Positions 1 through 9,744 of a DNA stretch of 64,000 nucleotides are shown one piece after another. The stretch spans positions 214,549-278,548 of the forward strand of contig NZ_OBMU01000003.1 of NCBI RefSeq assembly GCF_900218065.1. Reading direction: 5' to 3'. The notes under the pieces were generated by a model. It saw nothing but the letters and a program-made list of their open reading frames with translations, made no database searches and was not told the origin of the DNA. A program made the position numbers and the translations under genes. Every line of letters begins with the position of its first letter. Within the stretch, counting starts at the first letter, position 1. Origin of the DNA: Novosphingobium sp. Chol11. GTDB lineage: Bacteria; Pseudomonadota; Alphaproteobacteria; Sphingomonadales; Sphingomonadaceae.

Positions 1-174
1 GATGCGCCGGTGGAATGGCAGTCGGCGGCAGGCCATCGTTTCACCATGACGCCGCGCCTTTATCTCCAGGGCGGCCACTGGTGCCCGGTCACCATGCTGG
101 ATCCCGCAGCCTATGAAGCAGAGGCTGTGCGCAATCCCTTCTTCGCGCAGATATGGGGCGACGCAGCCGGTTAA
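1..174 (+). CDS. C-terminal fragment of an unidentified protein
   Basis: Frame 1 is open from the left edge to a TAA at 172-174, giving the last 57 residues of a protein that starts outside the window. The fragment is mixed polar and aromatic, includes GGHWCPVTMLDP, and shows no membrane segment or known catalytic motif. It is convergent with the rhamnosidase operon to its right. Codon use fits the surrounding high-G+C DNA, which supports real coding. I do not recognise the family. Confidence 0.6.
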   Translation, partial: DAPVEWQSAAGHRFTMTPRLYLQGGHWCPVTMLDPAAYEAEAVRNPFFAQIWGDAAG

Positions 175-296
175 GCTGCGCAGGGCCAGGGTGATCGGCC
201 GTTCCGTCGGAGCGCAATGGACGATCCGCCTAACGCCAGCAGGGTGCGATCACCCAGGAGTGGACGGCGCGTTGTTCCGTTAAATCGACCTCAATG

Positions 297-323
297 GCTT
301 CGGGGCGAAGGACGCCCCGAAGC
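297..323. terminator. Terminator-like hairpin between convergent genes
   Basis: An 11-bp perfect inverted repeat (297-307 with 313-323) with a 5-nt loop lies between the rightward partial gene and the 3' end of the leftward GH78 gene. The stem is G+C rich. Neither side has a clear T tract, so intrinsic termination is plausible but not certain. Confidence 0.4.
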
Positions 324-341
324 GCTGAGTGCGCTGCCCCT

Positions 342-2786
342 CTAGCGGAGCGGCACCTTGAGCTTTGTCGTCGTGCGAGTGAGCGGATAGCGCTTGCCGT
401 TCCAAAGGAAATCCCCCGGCAATGCGGCTGGCCGGGTGATTTGCGCATTCAGGGTGCTGCCGGAAATCCGATAGCGAACGCTGACCGGCCCCTGCGGCGT
501 GGCAGCGGTCGCGGACAGGCTCTTGAGCGAACCCAGCGCAGGCTCGACCTTCAGCCTCGCATAGCCCGGCGCGGCGGGGCCGATGCCTGCCACGATGCCG
601 AGCAGATCGGCGCTTGGATGTGCGCTCCACGCGTGGCTGTCGGAACGGGTCGACTGGCCCTTCCCGCCTTGGCCCGCATCGTCGCGCTCTTCCGGCCAAG
701 TCGTATAGTGCATTGCCAGCAGATCGCGCCACGTCTTGAGCATGTCGAGATAGCGGTCGTTCTTCCCGGCATGGACCAGAGCCTGAGCCAGATACCATGA
801 GAAATAATAGCTGACGCTGGTGATCCCTTCCGGCGCGTCGATGCCTTTGCCCGGCACCATGATACGGTCGATGATCGCCCCGGCTTCGTCGCGGGTGGCG
901 ACATCATAGAGGATGGCCAGCGCATTCATATGCTGGCTGAACCGGTCGCCATCGGGATTGTCCGCGTAGAGACCCCGGGCGGGAACCCAGCAGCGGTTGC
1001 GGATCGCGGCCTTGACGGTGTCGGCACGCGCCGCGTAGCGCTGTGCCACGCTGCTGTCGCCAAAGGCAGTCTCGATCGCCGCCCCCTGCTGAAGCGCGCC
1101 AAGCCAGCTGACGCTCATCAAACAGCTTTCATCCGTCTTTCCGTAGGACGGGAAGATGGTGCGGTCGGTCGCCGGCTGGCCTACCCAATCGATGAAATTC
1201 CATTGCGGGTTCTTGCCGAGCAGGCCGCTCGGGCGGCGGTAGGCTTCGAACCAGTCCAACACCCGGCGCATGCGCGGGATGTTGCGGACGATCGGTGCAG
1301 CGTCAGGCTGGCGCAATCGCCAATCGTCCAGCATGCCTACCCACATCAGCGCGAAGGGCGCGATCACATTGTTGCCGCGCGTCGGCCATGCGCCTTCCAT
1401 CAGGCCGCCTTCGGCATCCGACGCGGCGAAGGCGTCGATCGCCTGCTCGGCCAGGCGCGGATCGCCCGAAACGGCATAGGAAATCAGCATCTGAAGGCGC
1501 GTGTCGCCCGCATATTGCAGCTGTTCCCAATAGGCCGTGTCCATATAGGTTTCATGCGCGTCGATCCGCGCAGTGCGCCAGCCAATGTCGAAAATCCGTG
1601 CAAGTTCAAGATCATCGCTCGCGAACTTGCCAACCTGTTGAAACGGGTAGCCGGTTTCGTAGGCGCGCAATCCCTCTAATACCAGCGGCTGATCCTTGGT
1701 TTCGACCGTGATCTCCGCATAGCGCCAGGTCCGCCACCAGAGCGGCGCGAAGCTGCGCTTTTCCCCATCGGCTATGAAGCTGTCCCATATGCCGATCGGC
1801 TTGCGGTCCTCGATCAGGTTCCGGTCGCCCTTGCGGCTCTTCGCATCATACAGCGCCTCTGCCCACAGCAGCTTGATCGAAGCACCCTTCCCGCCCGACA
1901 CATCGAGTTGCGGATAAGCTGAGACCATCGCGTCGCGCTGGATTAGCAATGTCGCCTTGCTGTTGGCGGGAATCGTCACCGCCCGCGCGGGGAAGGTCAT
2001 GGCGGCGGGCAGGTCCGTCCGCACCACCTTGCCCGCTGCCACCGGGGTATAGGATTGCTGCGGCAGCCGGTCGGGCACCAACGTCCGCTTCGCCGCATCG
2101 GGAGCGGGAACCGCGTCCTGCCAGCCCTCGCCTTTCTCCTGCGGCCCGGCGGCGTCGAAGTCAGTCTTTGCCGCGTCGATCTTTTCGGGGTTTCCGGCGA
2201 CATAATACCATCGCTTCACTTGCCCCCAGCCATTGACAAAGCCGCGGCCCTGGTCGCGCTTCACCCGCCAGCCCGCGCGATCTGTGGACAGCTCCGCCGC
2301 ATCGCCTTCACCGATCAGGCGAAAGCCGGTCGCGACGCTCTGTTGAAACAACGGCGCTGTGTTGGTGAACAGCGAATTTCCCTGCGCCGCCGAAACTTGC
2401 GCAGGCGTTGGGTTAGCGGGCAGCTTCAGCGGCTGCACGCCGTTCCACACCGTCGCCGCGACGACATTGACGCCGCGCTTCATATAGGGGGCGAGGTCGA
2501 TGCTCTCCTCACGCCAGTGAAGGATATCGCCTGTCGAAGGACCGGTCGCAACGCGGGCGCCGTTCACGAACAATATGAATCGGTTATCGGCCGTCACTCG
2601 CACCGTGTAGGCGCGCGGTTTGCCGGGCAGCGTGACGGTGCGGCGGAAATGCAGGACGATCGGACGCACCGCCGGCCCCGCCTCCGCATGACTGATCCAG
2701 CCCTCGGCTCCACCGGGCTGAGCGATAGCGGCGGGCGCAGCGCCCATCATCAGCGAAGCGGCCAGCAAGGTGCGCATTTTCATCAT
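342..2786 (-). CDS. Exported alpha-L-rhamnosidase, GH78 family
   Basis: This 814-residue enzyme is expected to remove terminal alpha-L-rhamnose from plant glycosides or polysaccharides in the periplasm. An N-terminal signal peptide ends near AIAQ (about residue 22). Beta-sandwich regions follow, then an (alpha/alpha)6 catalytic region. D416, E421 and D428 (MDTAYWEQLQYAGD) reproduce the D-x4-E-x6-D spacing of GH78 acid residues, and a later TTWPEE...SHAWSAHP segment matches the second catalytic block. The ATG overlaps the stop of the upstream esterase gene (ATGA), so it is translationally coupled. It is the last gene of the rhamnoside operon. Confidence 0.9.
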   Translation of the reverse strand: MMKMRTLLAASLMMGAAPAAIAQPGGAEGWISHAEAGPAVRPIVLHFRRTVTLPGKPRAYTVRVTADNRFILFVNGARVATGPSTGDILHWREESIDLAPYMKRGVNVVAATVWNGVQPLKLPANPTPAQVSAAQGNSLFTNTAPLFQQSVATGFRLIGEGDAAELSTDRAGWRVKRDQGRGFVNGWGQVKRWYYVAGNPEKIDAAKTDFDAAGPQEKGEGWQDAVPAPDAAKRTLVPDRLPQQSYTPVAAGKVVRTDLPAAMTFPARAVTIPANSKATLLIQRDAMVSAYPQLDVSGGKGASIKLLWAEALYDAKSRKGDRNLIEDRKPIGIWDSFIADGEKRSFAPLWWRTWRYAEITVETKDQPLVLEGLRAYETGYPFQQVGKFASDDLELARIFDIGWRTARIDAHETYMDTAYWEQLQYAGDTRLQMLISYAVSGDPRLAEQAIDAFAASDAEGGLMEGAWPTRGNNVIAPFALMWVGMLDDWRLRQPDAAPIVRNIPRMRRVLDWFEAYRRPSGLLGKNPQWNFIDWVGQPATDRTIFPSYGKTDESCLMSVSWLGALQQGAAIETAFGDSSVAQRYAARADTVKAAIRNRCWVPARGLYADNPDGDRFSQHMNALAILYDVATRDEAGAIIDRIMVPGKGIDAPEGITSVSYYFSWYLAQALVHAGKNDRYLDMLKTWRDLLAMHYTTWPEERDDAGQGGKGQSTRSDSHAWSAHPSADLLGIVAGIGPAAPGYARLKVEPALGSLKSLSATAATPQGPVSVRYRISGSTLNAQITRPAALPGDFLWNGKRYPLTRTTTKLKVPLR

Positions 2787-3790
2787 TTCTTCTCCGGCGA
2801 TAAGGCACGGGCAAGCACTGTTTCCAGCGCGGCATTGAATTGCTGGGATATGGCCGCGCGCGGCGCGATCATCTGAAACCCGTGGAAGGCGCCCGGTATC
2901 ACCAGCAATTCGGTAGGCACGTCCGCATCGATGAGGCGGCGGGCGAACTCCACATCCTCGTCGACGAACAGGTCGATCGACCCGACGCCGATGAAGGTCG
3001 GCGGAAGAGCCTTGAGGTTCTTCACGCGCGCGGGCACCGATCCTTCAGGCTGGGTGGCAGCACCGGGACGCCGCCCCAACAGCGCGTGCCAGCCCTTGCG
3101 GTTCGACTCCGCCGTCCAGATCAGCTGGCCGATATGCGGCGGCACCGGACGCGACGATCCCGTCCGATCGTCCAGCATGGGATAGACAAGCGCCTGGAAC
3201 GCGACCGGCACTTCGCCCCTGTCCCGCGCGGCGATCGTCAGCATGGCAGCCAGGCCGCCGCCCGCGCTTTCGCCCATGACCACGATCCGGCGCGGATCGA
3301 CGCCCAGCGTGGCGGCATTGCCGTGCAGCCATTTCAGGCCCGCATAGGCATCCTCTAGCGGCCCGGGAAAGCGTGTCCCCGGCGCCAACCGGTATTGCAC
3401 CGACACGATCACGCAGTTCAGCCGCTCGGCCAGGCTCTTGAGCGCAGGCAGATTCTCCCGCGCGTCGCCGCCGATAAAGCCGCCGCCATGAACGAAGAAG
3501 ATCGCCCCGCGCGGCGGCCCCTGCTCCGCACCGGCGTTCACGACGTAGACCGGCACGGGCGGATGCCCGCGCGATCCCGGCGCCTGCCGTTCCTCAACCC
3601 CTGCGGGCAGACGGCCGGGCTTCCAAGGCTTGTACGTCGCTCCTTTCCGCTGCGCCTGCATGATGCCGCGCGCGATAGGCCGCAACTCCGGGTTGACCGA
3701 CTTCAGTTCCGTCTCTGGCGAAGGGGCGGCCGGGGCAGCCGCTATCAGCAGGCAGGAAGCAAGCGCAGCGGCCAAGCGCCGCCCTCTCAA
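2783..3790 (-). CDS. Exported alpha/beta hydrolase (HSL-type esterase)
   Basis: This 335-residue esterase or lipase-fold hydrolase probably removes acyl groups such as acetyl from glycosides handled by the neighbouring glycosidases. A signal peptide covers the first 22 or so residues. The oxyanion-hole motif HGGG is at residues 101-104 and the nucleophile elbow GESAGG places the serine at S175. C-terminal DLFVDED and GAFHGFQ supply plausible Asp and His. The start is a TTG that overlaps the TGA of the GH106 gene, which suggests coupled, possibly reduced translation. The substrate is inferred from context only. Confidence 0.85.
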   Translation of the reverse strand: MRGRRLAAALASCLLIAAAPAAPSPETELKSVNPELRPIARGIMQAQRKGATYKPWKPGRLPAGVEERQAPGSRGHPPVPVYVVNAGAEQGPPRGAIFFVHGGGFIGGDARENLPALKSLAERLNCVIVSVQYRLAPGTRFPGPLEDAYAGLKWLHGNAATLGVDPRRIVVMGESAGGGLAAMLTIAARDRGEVPVAFQALVYPMLDDRTGSSRPVPPHIGQLIWTAESNRKGWHALLGRRPGAATQPEGSVPARVKNLKALPPTFIGVGSIDLFVDEDVEFARRLIDADVPTELLVIPGAFHGFQMIAPRAAISQQFNAALETVLARALSPEKK

Positions 3791-6657
3791 CGCTGTGCCT
3801 CCAGTTTCGCAGGTCCGACCCAGCCCGCCGGGACGGGCTTCAGCTTCTTGTAGATCGTGTCCTTGGGATCGATCATCGCATTTTGCGGAACGTTGGCGAT
3901 CGCGACACTGATGTCGTTCTTGCCCGCGCGAACCAGCTTCGTCACATCGACGCGGAACGGAGCGCTGAACAGCGTGGGCAGGCTCTCCCCGTTGACCGTG
4001 ACCGTCGCGACATCATGCACCTTGCCAAGGTCGAGGATGACGCGCGTACCCTTGGTCAGCCAGCCGGCATCGACGCTGATCGCTCGGCTATAGGTCGCCG
4101 TTCCCGCAAAGCGCGACAGTTCCGGCACCTCCGCCCAATCCTTCAAGCTGGCCGAAGCAAAGTCATGCGCATAGGGCTTGCGCTGCACATGACCATTGGC
4201 CTTAAGCCGCCAGCCATCCACCGGCAATGCCACGCTGCCCACCGTCGCCGCAGCCGCGATGGTGACAGCCTTGGTCTGCGGATCAAGCATCAGCAGGGCG
4301 CTTTCTCCCGCCGCCAGGCTAAGCGGCACGTCCGTGCCTTGTCCCCCGGCCTGCGCGGAAACGGGCGTCACCGTCCCATCCATCGCATTCCAACGCGTGA
4401 CGCCGCCCGCGCCCGGCAACGTCACCGTCACCTGACGGTCGGCCTGCCCCCGGTTATAAACGAAGGTCGCCGTCCGGCCGTCGACGCGCCGCTGCACGAA
4501 ATACAGGTCGGCTGCATCGCCGGTGAAGCGCAGATTGGCCGGGGTCGCCGCCGCGCGCAGACTATCCGTCAACCCGGCAGCGGGCACCACCTTTGCCCCC
4601 GCCTTCAAAGCGGCCGCGATCGCCTTCTTCACCCGCGCATCGCGTTGGCGCGCCTGGGCCAACCCCTCGTCACGTGATGGAGCGCGGTCGGTGAAGAATA
4701 TCGGCAACCCCGCCTTTGCGAACCGCGCGATTGCCTCCGCCGTCTCTGCCTGGATGCCGTCGATCGGCGGCAGCACCAGCACCGGATAGCGCTGGCCGCC
4801 CTGCGAAACGAGCTGCTTTCCTTCGATCCGGGCATGCGCGATCGAATCGGGATTGATCCGGTCGAAATCATAGCCACCCGCCAGGAACGCCTTCTCGGCT
4901 GCCTGCTTGCCCGCGCCATCATCCTCGATGCCGATATAATAGCCGTAGCGGCCGTAGAAATAGGCGACCGGGACCACCGCCTCGCCTGCCTGCATCACGG
5001 CTTGCAAGCGGCCGATATAGGCCGCCATCGGCTTCATCGCGGGCCACACCGGATTGGTCTCGTTCAACATGCTGGAAAAGCCGCCCGCAAAGGGGCTTGG
5101 CTGGAAAGCGTGCCAACCGGGCCAGTCTTCGGCATGGAAACGGTAATTATATCCGTGCAGGATCATCGAATTGACCCCGCCCGAAATCAGCGCATCGATC
5201 CTGCGGCGCATCTCATCCGGCGTTACCTCATAGGGGCGGTTCGGCCATGCCAGGCTCTCTGCCGACACGATGGGCCGGCCATAAAGATGCGCGCCCGACC
5301 GCGCCATCCGCATGAAGAAGGGATCGCCTTCATGCGGCAGGTCCTCGGTCTCGGGGATATCAGCCAGCCCATATCCCCGGATCGTGTCGAACGCGCCACC
5401 ATGCGCCTGGAACTTTGCCTTGAGCCCTCGCGCATGGTTCCATGCGACGAAAGGTTGGATGAACCCCTCGATCATCATGTCGGACACCGTGCGGCGATAG
5501 TCGGCGCGCACCCGCTCCGCCAGATCGCTGTTCGGCGTATCGAAATAGGGGGGCGACCAATGTTCGGCCCAGGCCTGCATCCATCCCGGCTGCACGACCA
5601 AAGGCAGATAGGGCGTCAGGTCATAGCCGCGCCGCTTCCTGAACTGCTGCAGCAATTCAGGTCCCCACTGAATATCCTGCATCAATTCCAGGCTGTCGAC
5701 GAATGTCGACCGGATACCGGCCGGGTTCTTGCCCAATGGATCGCCAACCCTCGCGGCATGCGTCGCAAAGGCTTGCGGGTTCATATGGTCCAGGATCAGC
5801 TGCGGCCCCTGTCCCGCTGCACCCAGCACGCCGACATCGGACGCATATTGGCGGAACACGAAAATCTGCCAATCGCCCGGCGGCGGGGTCCAGTTCAGCG
5901 TGCCGTCATCGCTCATCTTGTCCGTAAGGAGGATGCTGGAGGACGGGTCCAGCGTTCCCGCCGTCACCACGTCCCGCCATGGCGTCAGTGTAAGGCCCAT
6001 CGCGCCGGGCGCGGACGGCTGCAGCACAGGCGCCTTCCCCTTCACGGCAACCACAGCCACCGTGCGGGCGCGGGCGTCCATCCGCTTGCCCCAATCGGCA
6101 ACCTTCGGGTCCTTGACGCGCGCATCCAGGAAACTCAGCGCACCCAGGCGGCGGGTGCGCTTGGGGATGTTCAGCTTGATTGGTCCTGCCTCGCCACCCT
6201 TCACCTCAGTGCTCGCCATGGCAAGCTCGGTAAAGGCCAGTTCCGGGGTGATGGCAAAGCCGCCGCCCGATGGCCAGGATGACCCAAGCGTATAGTCCAG
6301 CGTCAAACCAGCCTGCCTTGCGGCATCCGCAGCGGTGCGGACATGCGCGAAGAAGGACGGTTCGGCATATTGATTGACGCGCAGCTTCTCGTCCGGCGTC
6401 AACGTCACGAAATTGGGCGTGAAGGACTGAATTTCGGCACCGGCAAAGCCCGTGTCCGCCATCAACTTGATCTCACGCCGCAATTCTTCGTCCGTCACCG
6501 CATCGCCCGGCCACCACCAGCGTAGCCGGGGCCGCGCCTCCATGGGGGGGTGCTGGAAATGATCGTCGAGTGGAGCTGCAAAGGCCGGGGCCTCCGCAAC
6601 CGCAAGTATCGCGGTGGCTGCCAGCAGGCAAGTTTTAATCAAACGCTTGGACATCAT
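3787..6657 (-). CDS. Exported alpha-L-rhamnosidase, GH106 family
   Basis: This 956-residue exported glycosidase has a signal peptide ending around AFAA. The early segment RLRWWWPGDAVTDEEL, followed by an MADTGFAGAEIQ stretch, is characteristic of GH106. A C-terminal beta-sandwich with a galactose-binding-like region follows. GH106 rhamnosidases acting on flavonoid rhamnosides are known from sphingomonads. GGAGG lies 9 nt before the ATG, inside the end of the GH3 gene; the gap to that gene is 3 nt. Having GH106 and GH78 enzymes side by side suggests different linkages or size classes of rhamnoside. Confidence 0.9.
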   Translation of the reverse strand: MMSKRLIKTCLLAATAILAVAEAPAFAAPLDDHFQHPPMEARPRLRWWWPGDAVTDEELRREIKLMADTGFAGAEIQSFTPNFVTLTPDEKLRVNQYAEPSFFAHVRTAADAARQAGLTLDYTLGSSWPSGGGFAITPELAFTELAMASTEVKGGEAGPIKLNIPKRTRRLGALSFLDARVKDPKVADWGKRMDARARTVAVVAVKGKAPVLQPSAPGAMGLTLTPWRDVVTAGTLDPSSSILLTDKMSDDGTLNWTPPPGDWQIFVFRQYASDVGVLGAAGQGPQLILDHMNPQAFATHAARVGDPLGKNPAGIRSTFVDSLELMQDIQWGPELLQQFRKRRGYDLTPYLPLVVQPGWMQAWAEHWSPPYFDTPNSDLAERVRADYRRTVSDMMIEGFIQPFVAWNHARGLKAKFQAHGGAFDTIRGYGLADIPETEDLPHEGDPFFMRMARSGAHLYGRPIVSAESLAWPNRPYEVTPDEMRRRIDALISGGVNSMILHGYNYRFHAEDWPGWHAFQPSPFAGGFSSMLNETNPVWPAMKPMAAYIGRLQAVMQAGEAVVPVAYFYGRYGYYIGIEDDGAGKQAAEKAFLAGGYDFDRINPDSIAHARIEGKQLVSQGGQRYPVLVLPPIDGIQAETAEAIARFAKAGLPIFFTDRAPSRDEGLAQARQRDARVKKAIAAALKAGAKVVPAAGLTDSLRAAATPANLRFTGDAADLYFVQRRVDGRTATFVYNRGQADRQVTVTLPGAGGVTRWNAMDGTVTPVSAQAGGQGTDVPLSLAAGESALLMLDPQTKAVTIAAAATVGSVALPVDGWRLKANGHVQRKPYAHDFASASLKDWAEVPELSRFAGTATYSRAISVDAGWLTKGTRVILDLGKVHDVATVTVNGESLPTLFSAPFRVDVTKLVRAGKNDISVAIANVPQNAMIDPKDTIYKKLKPVPAGWVGPAKLEAQR

Positions 6658-6660
6658 GGC

Positions 6661-8880
6661 TCAGGGCCTCCGGGTCATGCGGTTCAACCGAGCCGTGCCG
6701 GTCAGCACCGGATCGGCGGCAGATGTGCCCACCTCCACCTTGACGTCGCCCGCCGGGACCACCCAGCGCTTCGCCTTCGCATCATAGTCGGCCAGGACGC
6801 GCATGTCAGCGGTCACCGTGACTTCCTTGCTCTCGCCAGGCTTCAGGTTCGGTTTCGCCCATCCGATCAGCCGCTTGGCCTTGCCCGGCCGGGTCACATA
6901 GACCTGCGGCACGTCGGCGCCTTCCCGCTGGCCGCTGTTGGCCACGGTAAAGCGCACCGACAGCGTCTTGCCGCCGGTCACCTTCAGCCCTTCATAGCGG
7001 AACTGCGTGTAGCTGAGACCGTGGCCGAAGGGATAAAGCGGCTTCAACCCCTTTTTGTCGAACCAGCGATACCCGGCGTCCGATCCTTCGGGATATACGA
7101 TGTCGAATGGCTTCAGACCGGCTTGCAGGCCATAAATGGCGCGGGTTTCCTTGTCCGCTGGCGGCGCGTCGGATCCCGGCAGCACCGGATTTGGCAACTG
7201 ATCGACAGAGGCCGGGAAAGTCACGGGCAAGTGGCCGGACGGGTTCACCTTGCCGCTGATGACGCGCGCGATGGCTGCGCCGCCGCGTTGGCCACCATAC
7301 CAGGCCGAAAGGATTGCCGGCACCTTGGCCTGCCAAGGCATCAGCACGGGATTGCCGGTTTCCAGGACGACGATCGTCTTGCCGTTCGCGCTTGCGACTG
7401 CATCGATCAGTTCGTCCTGACCTTCGCCCAGCGACATGTCCTTATGGTCCATTGCCTCGGTCGCATACTTCTCGGCAAAGGCGATGACGATGTCCGCAGC
7501 CTTCGCGGCCTGAACGGCGGCAGCGACGTCCTTACCGTCCAGATAGGTGATCGCCGCATTAGGGAATTCCGCGCGCAGTCCGTCGAGCGGCGGTGTGCCG
7601 CCATAGCCGCGCCGCGCAAATCCAGCGGCCGGACCACCCTCGGCAGGCTTGGAGACGCGCTTCAACCCACCCACGGGATTGACTTGGCTCGATCCGCCGC
7701 CGCTCGGGACGCCGACATCGGCATTTCCGCCGACAACCAGTATCTTCTTCGCCGTTGCGGCCAGGGGCAGGATGCCGCCTTCGTTGCGCAGCAGGACGAT
7801 GCCTTGTTCGGCGGCCCGCTGTGCGATGTCGCCATTGGCGTCATAGTCGATCGGCTGCCCTGCCTTCAGCGGATTGTCGGCCACCCCATGGGCATAAATC
7901 GCGTAAAGGACGCGTCCTGCTGCCTTGTCTACAGCCGACTGCGGCACCTTGCCAGCCTTCACCGCTTCGACCATCAGGCTGGAGAAATAGGGCTTTCCAT
8001 CGATCTGCTCGCCTGATTGCTGGTCGAGCCCGGCGACGATCGCTTCGGTCGAGTGCACCGCGCCCCAATCCGACATCACATAGCCCTTGAACCCCCAGTC
8101 GCGCCGCAGCACGTCGTTCAGCAGGAAGGGGTGCTCGCATGCATAAGTACCGCCGACGCGATTATAGCCGCACATGACTGAGCCAGGATTGCCGCGTTCC
8201 ATGCCTATCTGGAATGCTAGCAGATCGCTTTCGCGCATGGCCTGCTCATCCATGTTTACCGACGCGATATTGCGTCCGGTTTCCTGATCGTTGAGCGCGA
8301 AATGCTTGATCGTGCCGATGATGTTGTTGGACTGCACGCCACTGATCTGATTGCCGACCAATTCACCCGCCAGCAGCGGATCTTCGCCCAGATATTCGAA
8401 ATTGCGGCCCGCACGCGGATCGCGGACCAGATTGACGCCGCCAACCAGCATCACGTTGAAGCCCTTGGCGCGCGCTTCGGCACCAATCATCGCCCCGCCC
8501 GCGCGCGCGATTTCCGGGTCCCAGGTGGAAGCCAGCGAAAGTCCCGATGGCAGAGCCGTGGCCACGTCACCCTTGCGCTGTTCCATCAGATTGGACACGC
8601 CCAGGCTCGCATCGCTTTCGACCAGCATCGGAACGCCGAGCCGCTCGACGCCCTCGATATATCCCGCGCTGATGGGCACGTCCTTCGGCCTCTTGGCTAC
8701 AGGCACCAGCGCGGTCATCGGCCCGTGGATCAGCCGGATCTTTTCTTCATCCGTCATTTTCGCGAGCGTTTCCGCCGCCCGGCGCTCTGCAGCGGTCTTG
8801 GTATCACGGGCATGTCCCGCAAGCGGCGTCAGCATCGTCCCGGCTATTGCGAGCAACAGGATTGATGAGGAATTCTTCAT
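6661..8880 (-). CDS. Exported beta-glucosidase, GH3 family
   Basis: This 739-residue protein begins with a signal peptide (cleavage near GHA, about residue 24). It carries the GH3 N-terminal TIM barrel with the nucleophile in YVMSDWGA (D271), then the GH3 C-terminal domain and a fibronectin III-like tail. It should release beta-linked glucose, for example from rutinoside or neohesperidoside cores once rhamnose is removed. It is the first gene of the leftward operon GH3-GH106-esterase-GH78. GGAGAGG precedes the ATG by 9 nt. Regulation by the divergent TetR protein is likely. Confidence 0.9.
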   Translation of the reverse strand: MKNSSSILLLAIAGTMLTPLAGHARDTKTAAERRAAETLAKMTDEEKIRLIHGPMTALVPVAKRPKDVPISAGYIEGVERLGVPMLVESDASLGVSNLMEQRKGDVATALPSGLSLASTWDPEIARAGGAMIGAEARAKGFNVMLVGGVNLVRDPRAGRNFEYLGEDPLLAGELVGNQISGVQSNNIIGTIKHFALNDQETGRNIASVNMDEQAMRESDLLAFQIGMERGNPGSVMCGYNRVGGTYACEHPFLLNDVLRRDWGFKGYVMSDWGAVHSTEAIVAGLDQQSGEQIDGKPYFSSLMVEAVKAGKVPQSAVDKAAGRVLYAIYAHGVADNPLKAGQPIDYDANGDIAQRAAEQGIVLLRNEGGILPLAATAKKILVVGGNADVGVPSGGGSSQVNPVGGLKRVSKPAEGGPAAGFARRGYGGTPPLDGLRAEFPNAAITYLDGKDVAAAVQAAKAADIVIAFAEKYATEAMDHKDMSLGEGQDELIDAVASANGKTIVVLETGNPVLMPWQAKVPAILSAWYGGQRGGAAIARVISGKVNPSGHLPVTFPASVDQLPNPVLPGSDAPPADKETRAIYGLQAGLKPFDIVYPEGSDAGYRWFDKKGLKPLYPFGHGLSYTQFRYEGLKVTGGKTLSVRFTVANSGQREGADVPQVYVTRPGKAKRLIGWAKPNLKPGESKEVTVTADMRVLADYDAKAKRWVVPAGDVKVEVGTSAADPVLTGTARLNRMTRRP

Positions 8881-9035
8881 GATGTTCAGCCTCTCCGCTG
8901 GTGGGACATTTTGAGCATGTCGGCAGTTTTCATACTATGGGCTGAAACGACGGGCGTCAATATTCGATCGGGGGCGTTCGATTGATTTGGGACAGGCCAT
9001 TGCTTCCGCCGATGGCTTGAGTCAGAGAAGTGATC
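8881..9035. promoter_or_regulatory. Divergent promoter region, rhamnoside operon / tetR
   Basis: This 155-bp spacer separates the leftward glycosidase operon from the rightward TetR gene and must hold both promoters. An imperfect dyad with TCAAT at 8957-8961 and ATTGA at 8981-8985, plus partial inner symmetry, is a weak operator candidate. No convincing -35/-10 pair was found. Confidence 0.4.
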
Positions 9036-9686
9036 ATGCCAGCTACTAAGATGGAAAAAACCTTTACCCCCAAGCGGGGCCGCCCCGACGCAAAGCAGGT
9101 TGCGGCGATCGACAAAGCCATCCTTGCGACGGCGACGCGCATGTTCCTGGAATTGGGCTATGACGGCGTCGCGATGGAAAATATCGCGACGGAAACCGGC
9201 GTGTCCAAGGGTACGCTCTATGCGCGCTACCCTTCAAAGGAGGCGCTGTTCACCACCGTCATCCAGGACCGGGTCAGTCAATGGTCCCTCGCCTCGGCGC
9301 AGCAGGATCACCTGCTCACCGACGACATTGCCGAGCGGCTCCACCATCATGCCCAGACCATCGCCAGGTCCGTCCTTCAGACGGAGGTTCATGCGTTTCA
9401 ACTCCTGACGCTCGCAAACCGGGAGCGATTCCCTGAACTTGCCCGCGCGATGTATGAGGCAGGCTATCTCTACATCGTCCGCCTGATCAGCAACGACATC
9501 AGCGAAGCGGCGAAGCGTGACGGCATTCCTGCGCGCGATCCCTCCGCGATCGCGCGGATGTTCGTATCCGCCATCACCGGGTGGGAATTGCAGGAAAGCA
9601 GCGCAGGCCCCATCAAGGAAGCGGAGTTCATTAAAGCTGCGCGCCAGACGGTCGAACTTTTTATGGCGGGCCGCGCAAGTTGGTGA
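9036..9686 (+). CDS. TetR/AcrR family regulator
   Basis: This one-domain repressor has an N-terminal TetR helix-turn-helix: the segment with MENIATETGVSKGTLYARY contains the recognition helix. The rest is an all-helical ligand domain of the usual size (216 residues). The ATG at 9036 has AGAGAAG 5 nt upstream; a GTG at 9030 and an ATG at 9051 are alternatives. It is divergent from the rhamnoside operon, so control of that operon is inferred. The ligand could be a sugar or aglycone and cannot be told from sequence. Confidence 0.85.
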   Translation: MPATKMEKTFTPKRGRPDAKQVAAIDKAILATATRMFLELGYDGVAMENIATETGVSKGTLYARYPSKEALFTTVIQDRVSQWSLASAQQDHLLTDDIAERLHHHAQTIARSVLQTEVHAFQLLTLANRERFPELARAMYEAGYLYIVRLISNDISEAAKRDGIPARDPSAIARMFVSAITGWELQESSAGPIKEAEFIKAARQTVELFMAGRASW

Positions 9687-9744
9687 CTTGAATTTAGAAC
9701 GTAGCCGTGCGATATAGGCCCGGTCATAATGGAGGATCCTGTTT

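Noticed and set aside
4834..6282. Long rightward open frame (482 codons) opposite the GH106 gene
   Set aside because: It mirrors the high-G+C GH106 gene, has Arg/His-rich composition without domains, and lacks a ribosome site. It is a shadow frame.
8957..8985. TCAAT/ATTGA dyad as operator of the rhamnoside-operon TetR
   Set aside because: Only five outer base pairs and scattered inner ones match; too weak to list as a site of its own.
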